From Pagrus major (Eukaryota > Chordata > Actinopteri > Spariformes > Sparidae): a stretch of 64,000 nt of DNA. Within the stretch, counting starts at the first letter, position 1. Each line of letters starts with the position of its first letter. Where the stretch lies: assembly GCF_040436345.1 (NCBI RefSeq), contig NC_133216.1:4173533-4237532 (forward strand), read 5' to 3'. The notes beneath the pieces are model-generated. The model was not told the DNA's origin, did no database searches, and saw only the letters and a program-made list of their open reading frames with translations. Both the position numbers and the translations under genes were made by a program. Positions 13,441-25,986 of this stretch are shown piece after piece.

Positions 13441-15360
13441 GGTTACAGTCCTATAAACAGATATCTGAATATGAATGCAGTGTTATTTTTAAGAAAAGTT
13501 GATTTTTGAGACGCTTTGGGATGGTGGCCGACCCGTCCTACAATCCCAGAGCGTCATTTGAAGAGTTGGGAATGAGACTCATAAATCAGCTTTTCTTGCT
13601 AATAGCACATTTAAACCCTTCTTCTGTTCATTTGAATCCATTTCTATGAACCTAAATGTCCTAAAAAGCTGTCAGGACCTGGCACTGAAGAAATGCACCT
13701 TTTACATAAGTTAAAGTGTCTCGTGCTCTGATACAGGCGTATAAACAAACATGAAAACCAAACAAATAGAGTGAAATCTGACTTGAGGGAGGAACTCTGC
13801 CAACTTTGATTCAAGCTGCGAATCAAAGCGGCGGTTCTCACCCAGTCGGCCCCAAACCTCCAGTGTAAAGTCAGGTTTGGATATCGGAGCAGAGCCAGAT
13901 TCAACAGAGCCGTCCGACACATCGCTCCATCAGATCCTGTCACTTGGCAAAGGATGGACACCCTGTCTTCATCCATCTGTGAGCCAGAGACAAACACAGC
14001 CTCTGACATGCTCTGTGTGTCTTTATGTGTGTGTGCGCAGGCGTGTGTGTGTGTGTGTGTATCTCAATGTCTGTGATTTACAATGCAGCGGACAGTAGTG
14101 GCTGTCATGTCAATTCAAGAAGTGTTGTCTTAAAGTCTAGCCAGTAGCACACACACACACACACGCACGCACACACACACACACCCTGACACATGCTCTC
14201 CAGATGTTGGAGAACATTCCTAAAGGTCTCATCACACTCGTGGACGTTTTATGTCTCCTCACACCGTCCTGACACGGTCACAGTCCACTTCTTCAGTTTG
14301 TTCAAACTGAAAGCAGCTATGAAGAGACAGGACTTCCACTCTGGCTCATAACTCTGTTTACTTGTCTATACATGAAAGTATTGGTTGGATATAAAAGTCA
14401 CAAAGACCCATATGAGACATTCAGTCAGCTGGTAAAACCTGAATTTTGGACTGATGTCAGACGAGTGTCTCTTTAGGAGCCGAGGATTGCGCAGACAGAA
14501 ATCATCAGGGACCTTCAATCGCATAAGAAACAATATCGATGCTCAAAGATATAATTTCGGCCAAGTAGCTCCTTCAAAACTCTATTTCCATTTTTACTCG
14601 AAAATTACGTTTATGCAGGTTTTTGAAATGTGGATAAACCCACTAAAGACAGGAGACCGACCGTAGACGAGCAGGGAACAGCAGAGCAGCATGGAGGCCA
14701 GTGTGAATGTAACGTTATTATCATTACAGAGCAGTTTGGGGTCAAGTGCCTTGCTCATGGGCTCCCTGAGCAGTACAACTGTGCTGATGTTAGGGGGCAA
14801 TCTGCCAGCACCGAGAGGTTTCCAGCAGCGTCAGCTCTCCCCGGGGAGAAAGAACACAGTGATTACAGTACGTTTGCATGTTGGGGTGGATTTATCATTG
14901 AGATAGGAAGTGTGACATCCCACAGGACCTGGAAGTGAAGGTGGTTATGAGGATCAAAGTTTACTTAAGTGATACAAACGAGCCGCGCGGGGGTTTCCCC
15001 TGTGCAGCTAAAGGCCCGACATCATAAAATCCAACCTGAGGCTCTCCACGGACACACGAGAAGGAGAGCACACAGTCCTGAGGGTATTGTACCTCACAGC
15101 TCCTCCACTGCATAACCAAACATCCTGAAACTACAGAGGAGAAGCAGGAGTCTCACCTGCAACACAGTGTATGAACCGCTGATATGGCAGAAGGATTCTT
15201 ATCACTGGTGGATCCACTGGAAGCTCCATGAAGGCACCAAACAATGTTGTACTTTAAGAAAACCGCAAGACTTTTATTTTGAAATCTACAGTGTATCATG
15301 TCACAGTGGGGACAAACCCAGCAGGTGGTGTGTGTGTAATCATAACAGAGACAATGTTAC
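13441..15360. other. Intergenic: no gene seen
   Basis: A reading frame at 13644-14009 (minus strand) has no recognisable family. Short GT/CA tracts occur at about 14045-14060 and 14148-14183. 14739-14760 is a small repeat fragment. Confidence 0.5.
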
Positions 15361-15365
15361 CCACG

Positions 15366-15470
15366 GAAATTAAGATAAGATAAGATGAAACTTTAATGAT
15401 CCCTGAAGGGAAACTGGGTCAATGCAAACAGACAAGAACAAATATAACAGGCAGAAGACACAGAGCAGGA
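15366..15470 (+). repeat. Retroelement-type tail (AAGAT)n and flank
   Basis: AAGATAAGATAAGATGAAAC followed by TTTAATGATCCCTGAAGGGAA is a junction I recognise from many fish retroelement 3' ends. The element body is not identified. Confidence 0.45.
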
Positions 15471-15506
15471 AATACAACATCAAGAAATATCTGGCATTTA
15501 GTAAAT

Positions 15507-15615
15507 AGATGGATCATATAAACACCATTTAATCATTCAGGATGGATCATATAAACACCATTTAATCATTCAGGATGGATCATAGAAACATCATTTAATC
15601 ATTCAGGATGGATCA
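15507..15615. repeat. 33-bp tandem repeat, about 3.3 copies
   Basis: Units begin at about 15507, 15540 and 15573, with a partial unit at 15606. Each reads GGATGGATCATA...TTTAATCATTCA. Units 1 and 2 are nearly identical; unit 3 has two substitutions. Confidence 0.85.
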
Positions 15616-15901
15616 GGAGTTTTACCGGCACTATAAACTTTTAATTAATTTAACAAAACAACAACAATCAGCTGAAGCTTTGTTCCACATTAGCAAAGAT
15701 CAAGAAAATAGCATCATCTGAGTGAGCAACTCAGGGATTACAACCGGCAACCTTTTTAACAGCCTGCTACCCTGACCTTTGACCTGCAGTGTTTCGACAG
15801 CAGAGAGGCCGCCTGCTGTCTTTTTTTTTTTCTGCTGCTCATCTGTTGCGTCCCTGAGTCGATGGTCCAGTTTTGATCGATACTGTCCTCCCTGTCTGTC
15901 C

Positions 15902-15905
<4 letters not shown>

Positions 15906-15983
<78 letters not shown>
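15906..15983. repeat. (CA)39 microsatellite
   Basis: An uninterrupted tract of about 78 bp, the longest CA tract in the window. Confidence 0.95.
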
Positions 15984-15984
<1 letters not shown>

Positions 15985-16121
15985 ATCAGGTTAAATGTAA
16001 TCAGCCGCCTCCTCTGTGTTCGTCTCTCAGGCCAGCAGTTTTATCTCGGGCCTCTTTGCAACACCCACGGCCGACGGAGCAAAGTCCAACAGCTTATCTG
16101 TGCCTCTGCTGGCCAGTGGCA

Positions 16122-16157
<36 letters not shown>

Positions 16158-16158
16158 G
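16122..16158. repeat. (GTCT)9 microsatellite
   Basis: A pure tetranucleotide tract. Shorter GTCT tracts recur at about 16558-16581 and 16948-16968, so this motif is locally clustered. Confidence 0.9.
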
Positions 16159-17182
16159 AATGACACACTAACTGACTGTCTCTCTGCCTCCTTCACTGGC
16201 TGCAGCTCTTCTCGTCTCAATGTGTGCGTCTTTCAGATCTTTCTACAGCTTTTTGTCCATGTGACAGTCTGTCTAAACCCAATCTGTACTAGCTCATACA
16301 GACTCATACAGACTCTCTCTCTCTCTCTCTGACTGTCTCAGTGAATTCTTGTATTAAACATTTTGTTTTATTTTTTTATTTTATAGCTGTGTTCATTGTC
16401 TACGTTCATTAAGATGATGTCGGGTGTTTTCTTATGTGTGAATGAGACCTGAGTGCTGATCTACAGTAACCCAGTAATGTGAGCACCAAGTACAGTGTTC
16501 ATGCGTTTTGAAGTTGAGTCTTCATGTTCACATTTATGTACATCTGAACACCTTTCATGTCTGTCTGTCTGTCTGTCTGTCCGTCGACCTGGTTAACTGC
16601 CAAACTGTCTCAGCTGGTGGGACTGTTTACTGAATGTCATACTGACTCTGTCTGACTGTCCTACTTACTGAACAGCAGCATTTTATCTATTCTGTTTAAA
16701 AACACATAATAAGAAATAAGTTTGTCTCTGTGACACATTTTCAACATGGTTTTAATGTTCTTATGATTGATTTTGAGAAAAATATTACACATAAAATTCA
16801 TCGTCATAATTTTTGTTTCGCATACATCTACATAGAAATCCTACCTGAGCAACATGCTTCGTTTTCCTTTTGTTTAGCAAAGTACAACTTTTGCTGAGTT
16901 CAGGTTCAGATCTTGACTGACTGTCGTGCTGCCTCACTAATTGACTTGTCTGTCTGTCTGTCTGTCATCAAACCCATTTATTTTTCAGAAAAAGGGAGAG
17001 TATAGCCTGAGGGATGAACTGTAAGTGCTCCCTTCCTTCTCTCTCTCCCTCTCTCCCTCCCTCTCCTCAGGCAATAACAAGTGTAAACAGTAGATCCACC
17101 TAACAGGATCCAGGATGCACAGCCTCATTTGCATGGCACATCTTGAAACCACACACCACCCTTCTCCTTCTCTTCCTTCTTC

Positions 17183-17183
<1 letters not shown>

Positions 17184-17238
<55 letters not shown>

Positions 17239-17240
17239 TC
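17184..17240. repeat. (TTTC)14 microsatellite
   Basis: A pure tetranucleotide tract of 57 bp; read from the minus strand it gives a polypurine GAAA run. Confidence 0.95.
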
Positions 17241-17267
17241 CACATGAAATGAAGGTTAGACATAAAC

Positions 17268-17269
<2 letters not shown>

Positions 17270-17296
<27 letters not shown>
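17270..17296. repeat. (CAG)9 trinucleotide tract
   Basis: Nine CAG units, 30 bp after the TTTC tract. It is not inside a supportable exon. Confidence 0.9.
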
Positions 17297-17298
<2 letters not shown>

Positions 17299-19251
17299 AA
17301 TACGTCTTATTTTTGCATGAAACTCAGTCATTTCAGCACAGAAGCTCTTTGTGCAGGTGTGCACGCTTGCAGGCTTCGCGCTGGATTTGCTGTCACCAGC
17401 AGAGCAGCCTGAGGGCAGCTGTCATCAAGTGAGAGACTGTTGCACCTCAGGAGAGAAATATCCATTTTACCGAAAATGACAACAGCGTCACCCTCGCACG
17501 GGTCTGAGGGCTGCGGTGACTCTCTCTAAAGCTTCCTTCAGAATTTACAAGCCAACAATTATGCAAAACGTGATTAAGGGTTTGATAAGATCGTTTCTTC
17601 TGAAAGCCTTTCCCACCAAAACGGTTTGATTCACACCTTCTTCTTGCTTCAGCTCACTACAAAATCACTTTGAATGTTCTTAAGGCAGGTGAATCATACT
17701 GACGGTAATAACAGTCATCACAGCTTATAGAACGATTGCCAGAACTGTGGCCCAGTTCCCCAGAAATAACAGCCATCTTGGACAATTTCACACCCCCTGA
17801 TCTACATCCAGTACCAATGTTCAGTGCCACTGCTAGAAGTCGCTGGCTCTTTGTGCAGCAAAGATTTCCATGCACACAAAGGTCCAATTAACTTTATATG
17901 TTTTAGTTGCCTAATCCCAACCCGTCACGTGAAGGTAGTGCAGAAAGAGAATATTTTAAAAATGAAAAAGTCATTTTGGAGAATCATTCAGAAATGTGCT
18001 TGACTGTGTCAAAACGGTCAGGACTGATACTGATCTGGTGCACAGAGGTAGAAACACAGTGTTCTGGATTTTGAGAGAAGGACAGATTGTTGGTTTATTT
18101 GGGTCCAAACCAAATGTTCCCTTCAGCCTAATCAAGTCGCTGTTGTGCCTGAACCTAACCAAGCCTTAAATGTAGTGTCGTTAGGTCAGGAAACTAATCT
18201 AGATCCGAAACAAAGGTGATGTAGTTCGATTAGAAAATGCTTTTATGTGTCATTGTGGAGGACATGGACCAACGGGGCATTGTATTGTTTAATTCAGAGA
18301 AGGTTTTTTTTCTTCACAGTTTTTTCACCATCAGACTTCATCATGCTCGACCACTCAGACTTACAGTATGTTCACATCCTGTCCTCAGCTCTCATACATC
18401 TCCTGACTCGCTCAGACCTCCAGTCCACCTCCTCCTGGACTCTCTTTCCTCTCTGCAGCTAATCTGAAACAGTGTGTCATCTAGAAAACGACGCAGCAAT
18501 GAGCCAAAATGATCTGCATATGTCTGAGCACACTGGAGCTATTCCCACAGTTATCTCCATATTTTACTGTCTTTTACTGTTTGTATATGGAGATCACAGT
18601 ACACTTCCATACACCAAGCAACAAACTGACTTCATAACAATAATATAATAACAAATTGTATTTATACAAGCTCTGACTGCAGAGGGAAGTGTGTGGTTAG
18701 ATGTTGGTGGTGTTGATGTAAAAAGTAGCATCATCACACGGTTTTCCTTCCTTCAGGCTGACAGACATTGTGATACATCCGCCACAACATATTGATTTTA
18801 TGATTTAAGTCTTTACATTTATGACAAAAATGCAACAATGTGTGGATAAGAGGTAAATCCCAGGAACTTTGAGGAAAATCGTATCTTCAGCTGAGGTTAT
18901 TATGGCCATTTGTGGCACGCAGACTGTTATCAGCCGTCGGTATCTATTTTCTACGAGTCTCGCGTTTGGAAACTGGGTCAGCCGAGGGTTACAGATTACA
19001 ACCGGGAGGTTACAAATGTAAGGGTCACACTGCAGTTTTTCTCTCTTTGTCGCTGAAATTGTTCCACTCTAACGGCTGCATTGTTGCTCCTTTAAACCTC
19101 GAACCACAGTATGTTATCTGTGAAAGACTCTAATCTGTTTCCCTCCATGAGAAGCCTGGACTGAATGTGACCACTATCAGCGTGGTCACCTGATTACTGC
19201 AGGGGGAACATATCAGAGTGACATTTTAGAGTCAGCCAGGTTAGTCATACC

Positions 19252-19282
<31 letters not shown>

Positions 19283-20330
19283 GTGTGTGTGTGTCTTTGT
19301 AGCTGTGGAGACCATATCAGGCGGGAGCTCGCCTATCTTATCAAGCCAACTGCTCTGAAGGGACTATTGTGTATGCAAGGTGACGAACTGCCTCAGATTC
19401 CCACTCAGACTATAGGCCGGCAACCATTTCTCTAAGGTGTGTGTGTCTGTATGTGTGTGAGTGTGAGTGTGTGTGTGTGTTGTGCTCTTTTATAGGCTGA
19501 AGTATTGATGTTGTCTCATAAAAAGGGTGAAATTATCATAAAAATCGAGTTACTGCAGCAACAGGTGCCATTATGTGTTCTTTGTCTTCCTGACTGATCG
19601 AAACTGAAGTTAAACAGTGATGTTCACATGTTGTGTGTGTGTGTGTGTGTGTGAGTGTGTGTGAGAGAGAGAGTGTGTATCTGCAGTGTATATATCTGAA
19701 GCCTCGGGGCTCATGGTTCCTGGGCTTGACGTGACAGAGAAGAAAAGGCAGCGACACATACGTGACTGCGACAGCACTGGGCTGGGTTGAGCAACTGCCA
19801 AAAGACAGACAGGTGGACATGCAGACAGACAGGTAGACAGGTAGACAGGGAGACAGGGAGGCAGGAGGCCTGGCGACAGGGCTGGGGGAGCAGGAGGCCA
19901 GAAAAGGGTGGCTGCAGGAACCAAGATCAATAAAAAATGTTTTATTTTGCTGCAGATGTAAAGAGAAGGAGCCGAGTTAGCATGTTAGCATTTACAACAT
20001 TTTCACATGCATTAATAATCCGTCTTCTTCTCCTGATATCATACAAAAGTGATTCAGCAGGTTTCCATACTTTACATTCTCTTTCCCATGAAAACTCCTC
20101 CGAAGGCTACAGGAAGTGTTTCACGTTTACAGTTTGTTTGGGACAAACAGAGAGCGATCTGATTGGTCAGGAGGAGCTGCAGAGGCCGAGCACACACACA
20201 CTAAAGATTAAAGAGCAAAAAATGTTCAGCTCCTACTTTCTCCCTGTTTTTGTTTTGTTGACTTGCTGATAGTTTTTCTAGTGCAGGGTCAGAGGCTGGT
20301 CAGTCGTTTTTGGAGCGGTGCGGGTCTCGC

Positions 20331-20363
<33 letters not shown>

Positions 20364-20690
20364 CGATGGCCTGTGCAGAGGTCTGCTTTGAGGCTCTCAG
20401 TGTGATCCAGCCGTGTTTAGTCTACCAGTCCTACATGTCACACACCACAGTCATTTGGTCAGGAGCTGTTTCAACAAGACGCTGCTATTCCTGCAGCACC
20501 GCCTCGCCAGCCAGGTGAAAAAAAGAGTCCTGATTGATTGATTGACCGGGACGAGGCATGATGTGCTGCACAATCTACAAACTTATATCTGTCTGATTTT
20601 AACAAGAATAATTTGTTGTTGCAGGGTGGGTTTCACACACCGACTCTTAAAAACTATTTGCTGCAAATTATGTCTAGAAAACAACTAAAT
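17297..20690. other. Intergenic: no gene seen
   Basis: GT tracts lie at about 19250-19295, 19437-19485, 19630-19655 and 20330-20362. 18110-18200 contains TGCCTGAACCTAACCAAG, similar to the interior of the TIR elements at 13 and 54 kb. Nothing else is recognised. Confidence 0.5.
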
Positions 20691-20697
20691 CTTGCAA

Positions 20698-21149
20698 AAA
20701 TGACAATTCGTCATCTACTCAGCCTCATGCTGATGGAAGTCAGGTGACGTTTTGTTGAACACAAAACATTTCTGGAGCTTCACAGCAAAACAGCGTTGCA
20801 GCATTCTGCTAAACGACTGAAGTAGATGGGTAGATGGGGTGAGCGCTAACACCTTTAGCTTAACAGCTGCAGTGAAGACATCGACTTAAAAAGGGAGTAA
20901 ATAACATCCATCCAAATCCATCTGGGATTCCAGGACTTCAGGAGACTTGGATTGTGCCGGACGAGCTGTGTGGAGCTTGTTTTACATTTTAAATAGGTCC
21001 CCATCCACTTCAGTTGTTTAGGAGAATGCTGCAATAGTGTTTTGCTGTGAAGCTCCAGAAATGTTTCGTGGACCAGACTTTCCATCGGCAGCGTGAGGGT
21101 GAATAGATCATGACTGAATTTTCAGTTTTGGGTGAACTGTTTCTTTAAA
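20698..21149. repeat. Foldback MITE, copy A
   Basis: A long imperfect palindrome. The left arm has AAACATTTCTGGAGCTTCAC, AGCAAAACAG and GTTGCAGCATTCT, then ACTGAAGTAGATGGG. The right arm repeats these as CCCATCCACTTCAGTTGTTT, GAATGCTGCAA, TGTTTTGCTGTGAAGCTCC and AGAAATGTTTCG. The arms are roughly 130 bp long. There is no coding capacity. Confidence 0.8.
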
Positions 21150-22300
21150 GCCTTTTGTAATCTTTAAAGGTAAAATCCAGAAAGGGGTGACCTCTTTTTA
21201 ATGTTTTTATGTATTTTCTACAAACAACAGACTGACATAAAATAATGATTTTACTACACTGAGATAACTTTCAGTGTTTGACTTGTGTCCACACTGACAA
21301 CAAACACTTCCTGCATTAACATCGACTGGAAAGAAAAAACAAATGCAACGGTTCTCCCCACATTTTTTGCCTTTTTAATAAGAAAAATGAAACATGAATC
21401 ATTTTAATCACATTTAGACCAACAGAAACAACAACAACAAAAAAAACAATATATTATATCAGCACACTTTCAAAGTCTGAAAAGCAACGTAGCTTAAATA
21501 AAAGACATTTCTCTTTGAAACTAAAACATGCTCCACAGAGGACATGACGTGACCTGAAACTTCTGCGTCCTCTGTCGTTATCAGAATAATCCTTCAGTAG
21601 ATCGTCGATACATTGATCTCTGATCAGATCAGCAGTCATTTGAAGAAAAGGCACTTTTTCAGTTGACACCATTTGACATTGTGATCCCATTGAGCTGATG
21701 CATTGACAGTGTGAGGGGGGCCGTTCTAAGCATTGTTGTAACACACACACTATCAGCCCACCTGGCCAGTGGGAGCTCCATAGTGCAAAGTACTGTATGT
21801 AAATCCTCCCATAGTGCATCTCTCCTCCCCTCCACTGTTTTAGTAACTGACTGAACTCCCCCGTGCACCTCACCAGCTGCTATTCAAAGTGTTACAGTCT
21901 GTCGAGACGCATTTGGTTTGAACGCTCTCATAAAGGTAACTACAGAAAATGAATGTGGGAAATGAAAAACATAAACAAGACATGGTTTTTTAGTTTTTAC
22001 CACAGTTACTTTGCCTCTTTCCTCGTGGCTGCAGAAGATTTATTTAAACTTCTGTCTCCTCCAGCGAGGACAAAATGGCTTTTTTTTCTTCATATAACCC
22101 TAAAAAAAAACAACGTTTGAAAGTACAGACTTCATGAGCTACATTTACATAGACGGATGCCTGATCTGACAGAAATGATGGACGTAGTGTGAAATGCTGT
22201 AACGCACAGAAAAATATGTCTCCTACCGCAGTAACACCTGCCTGAAGCAGTAACCTGAAACTCGCCTCCTTCTCTCCTCCATCTTTGGATTAAAAAAAAA
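21150..22300. other. foxa3 downstream flank / possible distal 3' UTR
   Basis: AT-rich sequence with poly(A) runs at about 21435-21450 and 22100-22110. No gene was recognised on the plus strand. On the minus strand this could be extended foxa3 3' UTR. Confidence 0.4.
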
Positions 22301-22357
22301 AAAACTCACATTGGGGTTGTAACTGGTCAACAGAGCGCTATACAAGATATATTAAAA

Positions 22358-22363
22358 TTTATT
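22358..22363 (-). terminator. Candidate foxa3 poly(A) signal
   Basis: AATAAA on the minus strand, about 435 nt after the foxa3 stop codon, in AT-rich sequence. Other AT-rich candidates lie further on, down to about 21.4 kb, so the true 3' end may be more distal. Confidence 0.35.
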
Positions 22364-22745
22364 CCCTTCATAAATAAATGCAAATATCCTTTTCCCCCCA
22401 CATTACCTCTATTTACATTTTGTACAGAGCCAATTTCACCACGTGCAGTTCTCCTGCGACCAGTCAGATGTCTTCATCAGTTAAGACTTCCAACCATCCA
22501 GCTTCACTTTTCTGTCCTCCATGTAACCAACCGGTCTCCATGCTCCAAAAGAAAAAAAACTGTTCTTTTGCCCCTCAAACACGGCAGCCATTTTAGATGT
22601 GAGTCTCTTCCAAGGCCGCTGGACGAGAGCCAGAGAGGGAGAGAGAGAGAGAGAGAGAAAGAGGAAGATAAAGAGAGCTTGGGTGTCCATTTTAGAAAAG
22701 GGCAGAGAGGAAGAGAAGTCTCCATCTTGGCTCACCTCTACAGAC

Positions 22746-22747
<2 letters not shown>

Positions 22748-22777
<30 letters not shown>
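22748..22777. repeat. (GT)n microsatellite in the foxa3 3' UTR
   Basis: A tract of about 30 bp, 20 bp after the foxa3 stop codon. A GA tract at about 22628-22658 lies further into the same UTR. Both would be transcribed. Confidence 0.85.
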
Positions 22778-22780
<3 letters not shown>

Positions 22781-22796
22781 TATGTGAGCGTCCATA

Positions 22797-24125
22797 TTAG
22801 GAGGCGTTGAGCACCGAGCGGCTGTACAGAGTTTGGTAGTAAGCGCCTGAGTCCATGCTGGTCGGCCCCGGGCTGTCGTAGATCTGCTTGGCTCCCACAG
22901 GAGAGCTGCCGGTGTAGCTGTTGTAGGCCATCACCTGGTCCTGGTAGGACTTGAGGTCCATCTTCTGCTCATTGGACATGAGGTTGGTGATGGAGAAGGG
23001 GTGGTTGAAGTTGTAGTGGGGGTCCAGGGACTTGAGAGCATCACTCTGTAGGTCCATGTGGTGCTGCATGGTGCTGGGCAGGAGGTGGGCGCTACCCACT
23101 AAAGACTGGGAGTGGAGGAGGTTGGAGGAGGAGGAGGTGGCGGAGAGGGACAGGGAGGATTGAGGGATGGAGGAGGAGGTGGAGGAGGAAGGTGGCAGGG
23201 AGACAGGCGGGCTGTGGAGGTGTGAGGAGGACAGCGGAGGGCAGTCTAGTGGAACCAGGGAGTTTCGGGAATGCGGCTGGTCGTCGGAGGAGCCCGGGTG
23301 GGAGTTGTCTGAGTGGGCGGAGTCGGCTCCCTCTGAGCCTCCTGTGGGGCTGTGATCCTCCGACAGGTGATCTCCACCGTGGCCTCCTTTCCCTGAGCCC
23401 TCCTGGCTCTTGGCTCCTTTCTTGGCCATCTTGTCCTCGATCTTGAAGCGTTTCTGGCGCCTCAGGTAGCAGCCGTTCTCGAACATGTTGCCTGACTGCG
23501 GGTGCAGAGTCCAGTAGGACCCTTTGCCCGGCTTGTCTGGTGAGCGAGCCACCTTCACGAAGCAGTCGTTGAAGGAGAGCGAGTGGCGGATGGAGTTCTG
23601 CCAGCGCTGCTGGTTCTCACGGTAGTAGGGGAACAGGTCCATGATCCACTGGTAGATCTCGTTCAGGGTGAGCATCTTGCTGCCACTCTGCTGGATCGCC
23701 ATGGTGATGAGGGAGATGTAGGAGTATGGCGGCTTGGCGTGGGTCAGGGAGCGTCTGTAGGGCTTTGGAGGAATATCCTTGGGCCCGGCGCGGCTCAGGG
23801 AAGCAGTGTTGGCGTACCCCAGCTGGCTCATGGACTGGCCCATGCTCTGGTAGTGGGGCAGGGAGCTGAGGGAGCCCGGAGCAGCGGGGCCCAGCTGGGA
23901 CAGAGGGGCCGAGCTGAGGGACGAGGCCACCGGGGAGAGGGACATGTGGCCGGGCCCGGAACCCATGGAGGCCAGAGGGGAACCGCTGAGGCTGGAGCTC
24001 GGGTACGCCATGTTCATGCCTGCAGGGGAGGCGGTGGCTGGATTCAAGTTGATGTAGCTGTTGATGGTGCCCATGGAGCCCATGGAGCCCAGACCAGAGT
24101 TCATGGTGCTGGGAGAGGAATACAT
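22797..24125 (-). CDS. foxa3: foxa3 coding exon 2 (forkhead and C-terminus)
   Basis: This exon encodes residues 25-466 and ends with TAA at 22797-22799. The acceptor is CTCCAG directly before ATGTATTCC. That Met is internal, because exon 1 supplies the true start. The exon is much richer in GC than its surroundings, so long spurious reading frames appear on the opposite strand (for example 23583-24215). Confidence 0.95.
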   Translation of the reverse strand: MYSSPSTMNSGLGSMGSMGTINSYINLNPATASPAGMNMAYPSSSLSGSPLASMGSGPGHMSLSPVASSLSSAPLSQLGPAAPGSLSSLPHYQSMGQSMSQLGYANTASLSRAGPKDIPPKPYRRSLTHAKPPYSYISLITMAIQQSGSKMLTLNEIYQWIMDLFPYYRENQQRWQNSIRHSLSFNDCFVKVARSPDKPGKGSYWTLHPQSGNMFENGCYLRRQKRFKIEDKMAKKGAKSQEGSGKGGHGGDHLSEDHSPTGGSEGADSAHSDNSHPGSSDDQPHSRNSLVPLDCPPLSSSHLHSPPVSLPPSSSTSSSIPQSSLSLSATSSSSNLLHSQSLVGSAHLLPSTMQHHMDLQSDALKSLDPHYNFNHPFSITNLMSNEQKMDLKSYQDQVMAYNSYTGSSPVGAKQIYDSPGPTSMDSGAYYQTLYSRSVLNAS

Positions 24126-25577
24126 CTGGAGGAAAAGAGGAACACAACAACATCTGGTTATTCACAAGAACACACTGCAGTGGCAGAGGAGAGATCATTT
24201 AATTGTAATCATTAAATATAATTAACTAATCTTTTATTTTTAACATTTAGAAAACAGACAACATGAACAATCTGTAGATTTAAACTGATATTAAATGAAA
24301 TTGCTGCTCTAAAAAAGATGTCTGAATGTGAGAGTGAAGTGGTTTCAGTCTCCGTTTTAAAAGTGACTCCTTATCAATGCACAATGAAGCTCTCAGTGCG
24401 CGGAGAGGACATGGATTTCACACAGCGATGTTAACCTGAAAATGCGTAAAAAGCGCGTCATGGTGCCTCTCGGTTCAGACGGCCTCCTCCTGCTTCCGTG
24501 GAAAAAACAAGTAAACCAAATGTTCACTGTCTAAGTTCAGCTGGAGGAATTAGATTCATTCCTGCTTTCATTTGTCTTGTGTTTGTCAAAGATGATTAAT
24601 TTGTTTTTATTTAAAAAATAATAAGTGTGTAATCTTTTTGGCTTTTTTGAGGTAAAATATTAAATAAAGGAGAAAACAGAGTCCTCGGGGGGAGAAGAGA
24701 AGATGTCTCGGGCCGTTTAATGATCGCTGGTTAAATATTATCAGACTCTTTCTTCTTCTCGGTAATTTGATCAGGTCGAGCTGAGGTGAGAATGAAGCTG
24801 CTGATGGAATTAAGCCTAATTGAATTAGTGAGAAGAAAAGTCTTGTTACATTTACACCTGAATTGTCGCGACACTTGAGCGGCTGCGGGAGCACAAAGGA
24901 GGACAAGACTGTTGATGAGCGAATAACTTTCAACAGTCAGAGCCTGAATATTTATAGAAGAATAATTAGTTTATCAAATTATCAGTAAATTATAAATGAA
25001 TAATCGAAATAATTATTTTGTGGCTTGTCAGAATAAAACTATTTTTTTTCCTTCTTTTGTTTTGAAGGCCTGATTTTAAAAAAAGGCCTCATATTTTAAT
25101 AATCTTCTATTTTTACGAAAGAATAATATATTAATTATTTTGGTGCCTTTTTAAAAAAAAGTATTAATCTCCTGATGGTGTTTGTTATATTTCTGTCTAA
25201 ACGCGCATTAATACTCCATCATATTAAAGTTATTTTCATTCTTATAGGACTCTGTAATTGTTCACGTGGCAGATGAGGATTTTAAAGTTAAATCTTTATG
25301 ATATTATTTTGTATTTTGTCACAGGATTACAGCTGTTATTCGTTCAGAGTTTAGTGCTGGAAATGCGCGTCAATAAAAAAATCCTGTCTGCTCTTTTTCA
25401 CTTCCAAAAAGCCCCGAGACTCGCCCCGCTGCTCCCCGCAGGAGGAAAATAAAAGAGTTTGATGAGTGTATTATTATTATTTGAGATGTGCGCTCGGGTC
25501 TTTACCTCACTGGCCTCGCTGTAGAAAGTATTCCACTCTGGTAGATCATGGGCTTCCATCTTCACAGAGCTCAACAT
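22797..25577 (-). CDS. foxa3: Forkhead box A3 (HNF-3 gamma) transcription factor, two coding exons
   Basis: The CDS is joined from 25577-25506 and 24125-22797, giving 466 aa; the 1,380-bp intron starts GTAAAG and ends CAG and interrupts in phase 0. The start opens with [15 protein letters not shown], the FOXA N-terminal signature. KMEAHDL, the [16 protein letters not shown] entry to the forkhead and the YYRENQQRW segment favour FOXA3 over FOXA1 and FOXA2. The forkhead winged helix spans about residues 153-252 and contains the recognition-helix segment [17 protein letters not shown] Ser/Gly/Met-rich N-terminus and a Ser-rich linker flank it. The conserved C-terminal activation motifs are present ([10 protein letters not shown] and the terminal [14 protein letters not shown]). 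FOXA proteins are nuclear pioneer factors that open chromatin at endoderm, liver and gut genes. The frame is intact. A fish foxa paralogue other than foxa3 is the main alternative and is less likely given the flanking genes. Confidence 0.95.
25506..25577 (-). CDS. foxa3: foxa3 coding exon 1
   Basis: This exon encodes 24 residues, from the initiator Met to a Glu just before the donor (exon ...GTGAG, intron GTAAAG). An in-frame ORF continues upstream to 25688, but the [12 protein letters not shown] start matches the family start, so the ATG at 25577 was chosen. The intron position after about 24 residues matches my recollection of mammalian FOXA genes. Confidence 0.9.
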
Positions 25578-25978
25578 CCCCAACACAAGTCTTTGGAGGA
25601 GAAAGACTTTTCTATCACCGGACTTCTTGGTATCAAAAATAAATATTAAAATCCCTCGTAAAGGTGGAAGTTTTCTGGAAAAATCCAAACAGAGAGTTGA
25701 GAGTTGTCTCCTTTTTTCGCCAAGAATGAAGGAGAAAATATCAAAAGTGTGGCGGAAAAAACCCAGAGTGATGCGACGCTGCTCCTGGGAAAAGTAAAGT
25801 CAATATTTCTTATTTGTCAGTCATCCATTGTTTCATAACCTTAATCTTGTTATGGCTCAGCAGATGTTCACTTCTTCTTCTTCTTCTCCTGGCCCGTGTT
25901 TTTCAGCCCGGGACGCAGCGTGCGGCAGGCGGAGGTGCAGCGCGCAGATACAGTGAATAAAAACCTGCGCGTCCTCCG

Positions 25979-25986
25979 CTTATAAG
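25979..25986 (-). promoter_or_regulatory. Candidate foxa3 TATA box
   Basis: On the minus strand the sequence reads CCTTATAAGCGG, in a GC-rich setting about 400 bp upstream of the foxa3 ATG. If used, transcription would begin near 25950 and leave a 5' UTR of about 370 nt. This rests on motif and position only; no transcript evidence is available. Confidence 0.35.

Noticed and set aside
13644..14009. 121-aa minus-strand reading frame
   Set aside because: No recognisable domain, no splice partners and no homologous-looking motif; treated as chance.
23583..24215. 210-aa plus-strand reading frame
   Set aside because: It lies antisense to the GC-rich foxa3 exon, and its composition is explained by that coding strand.
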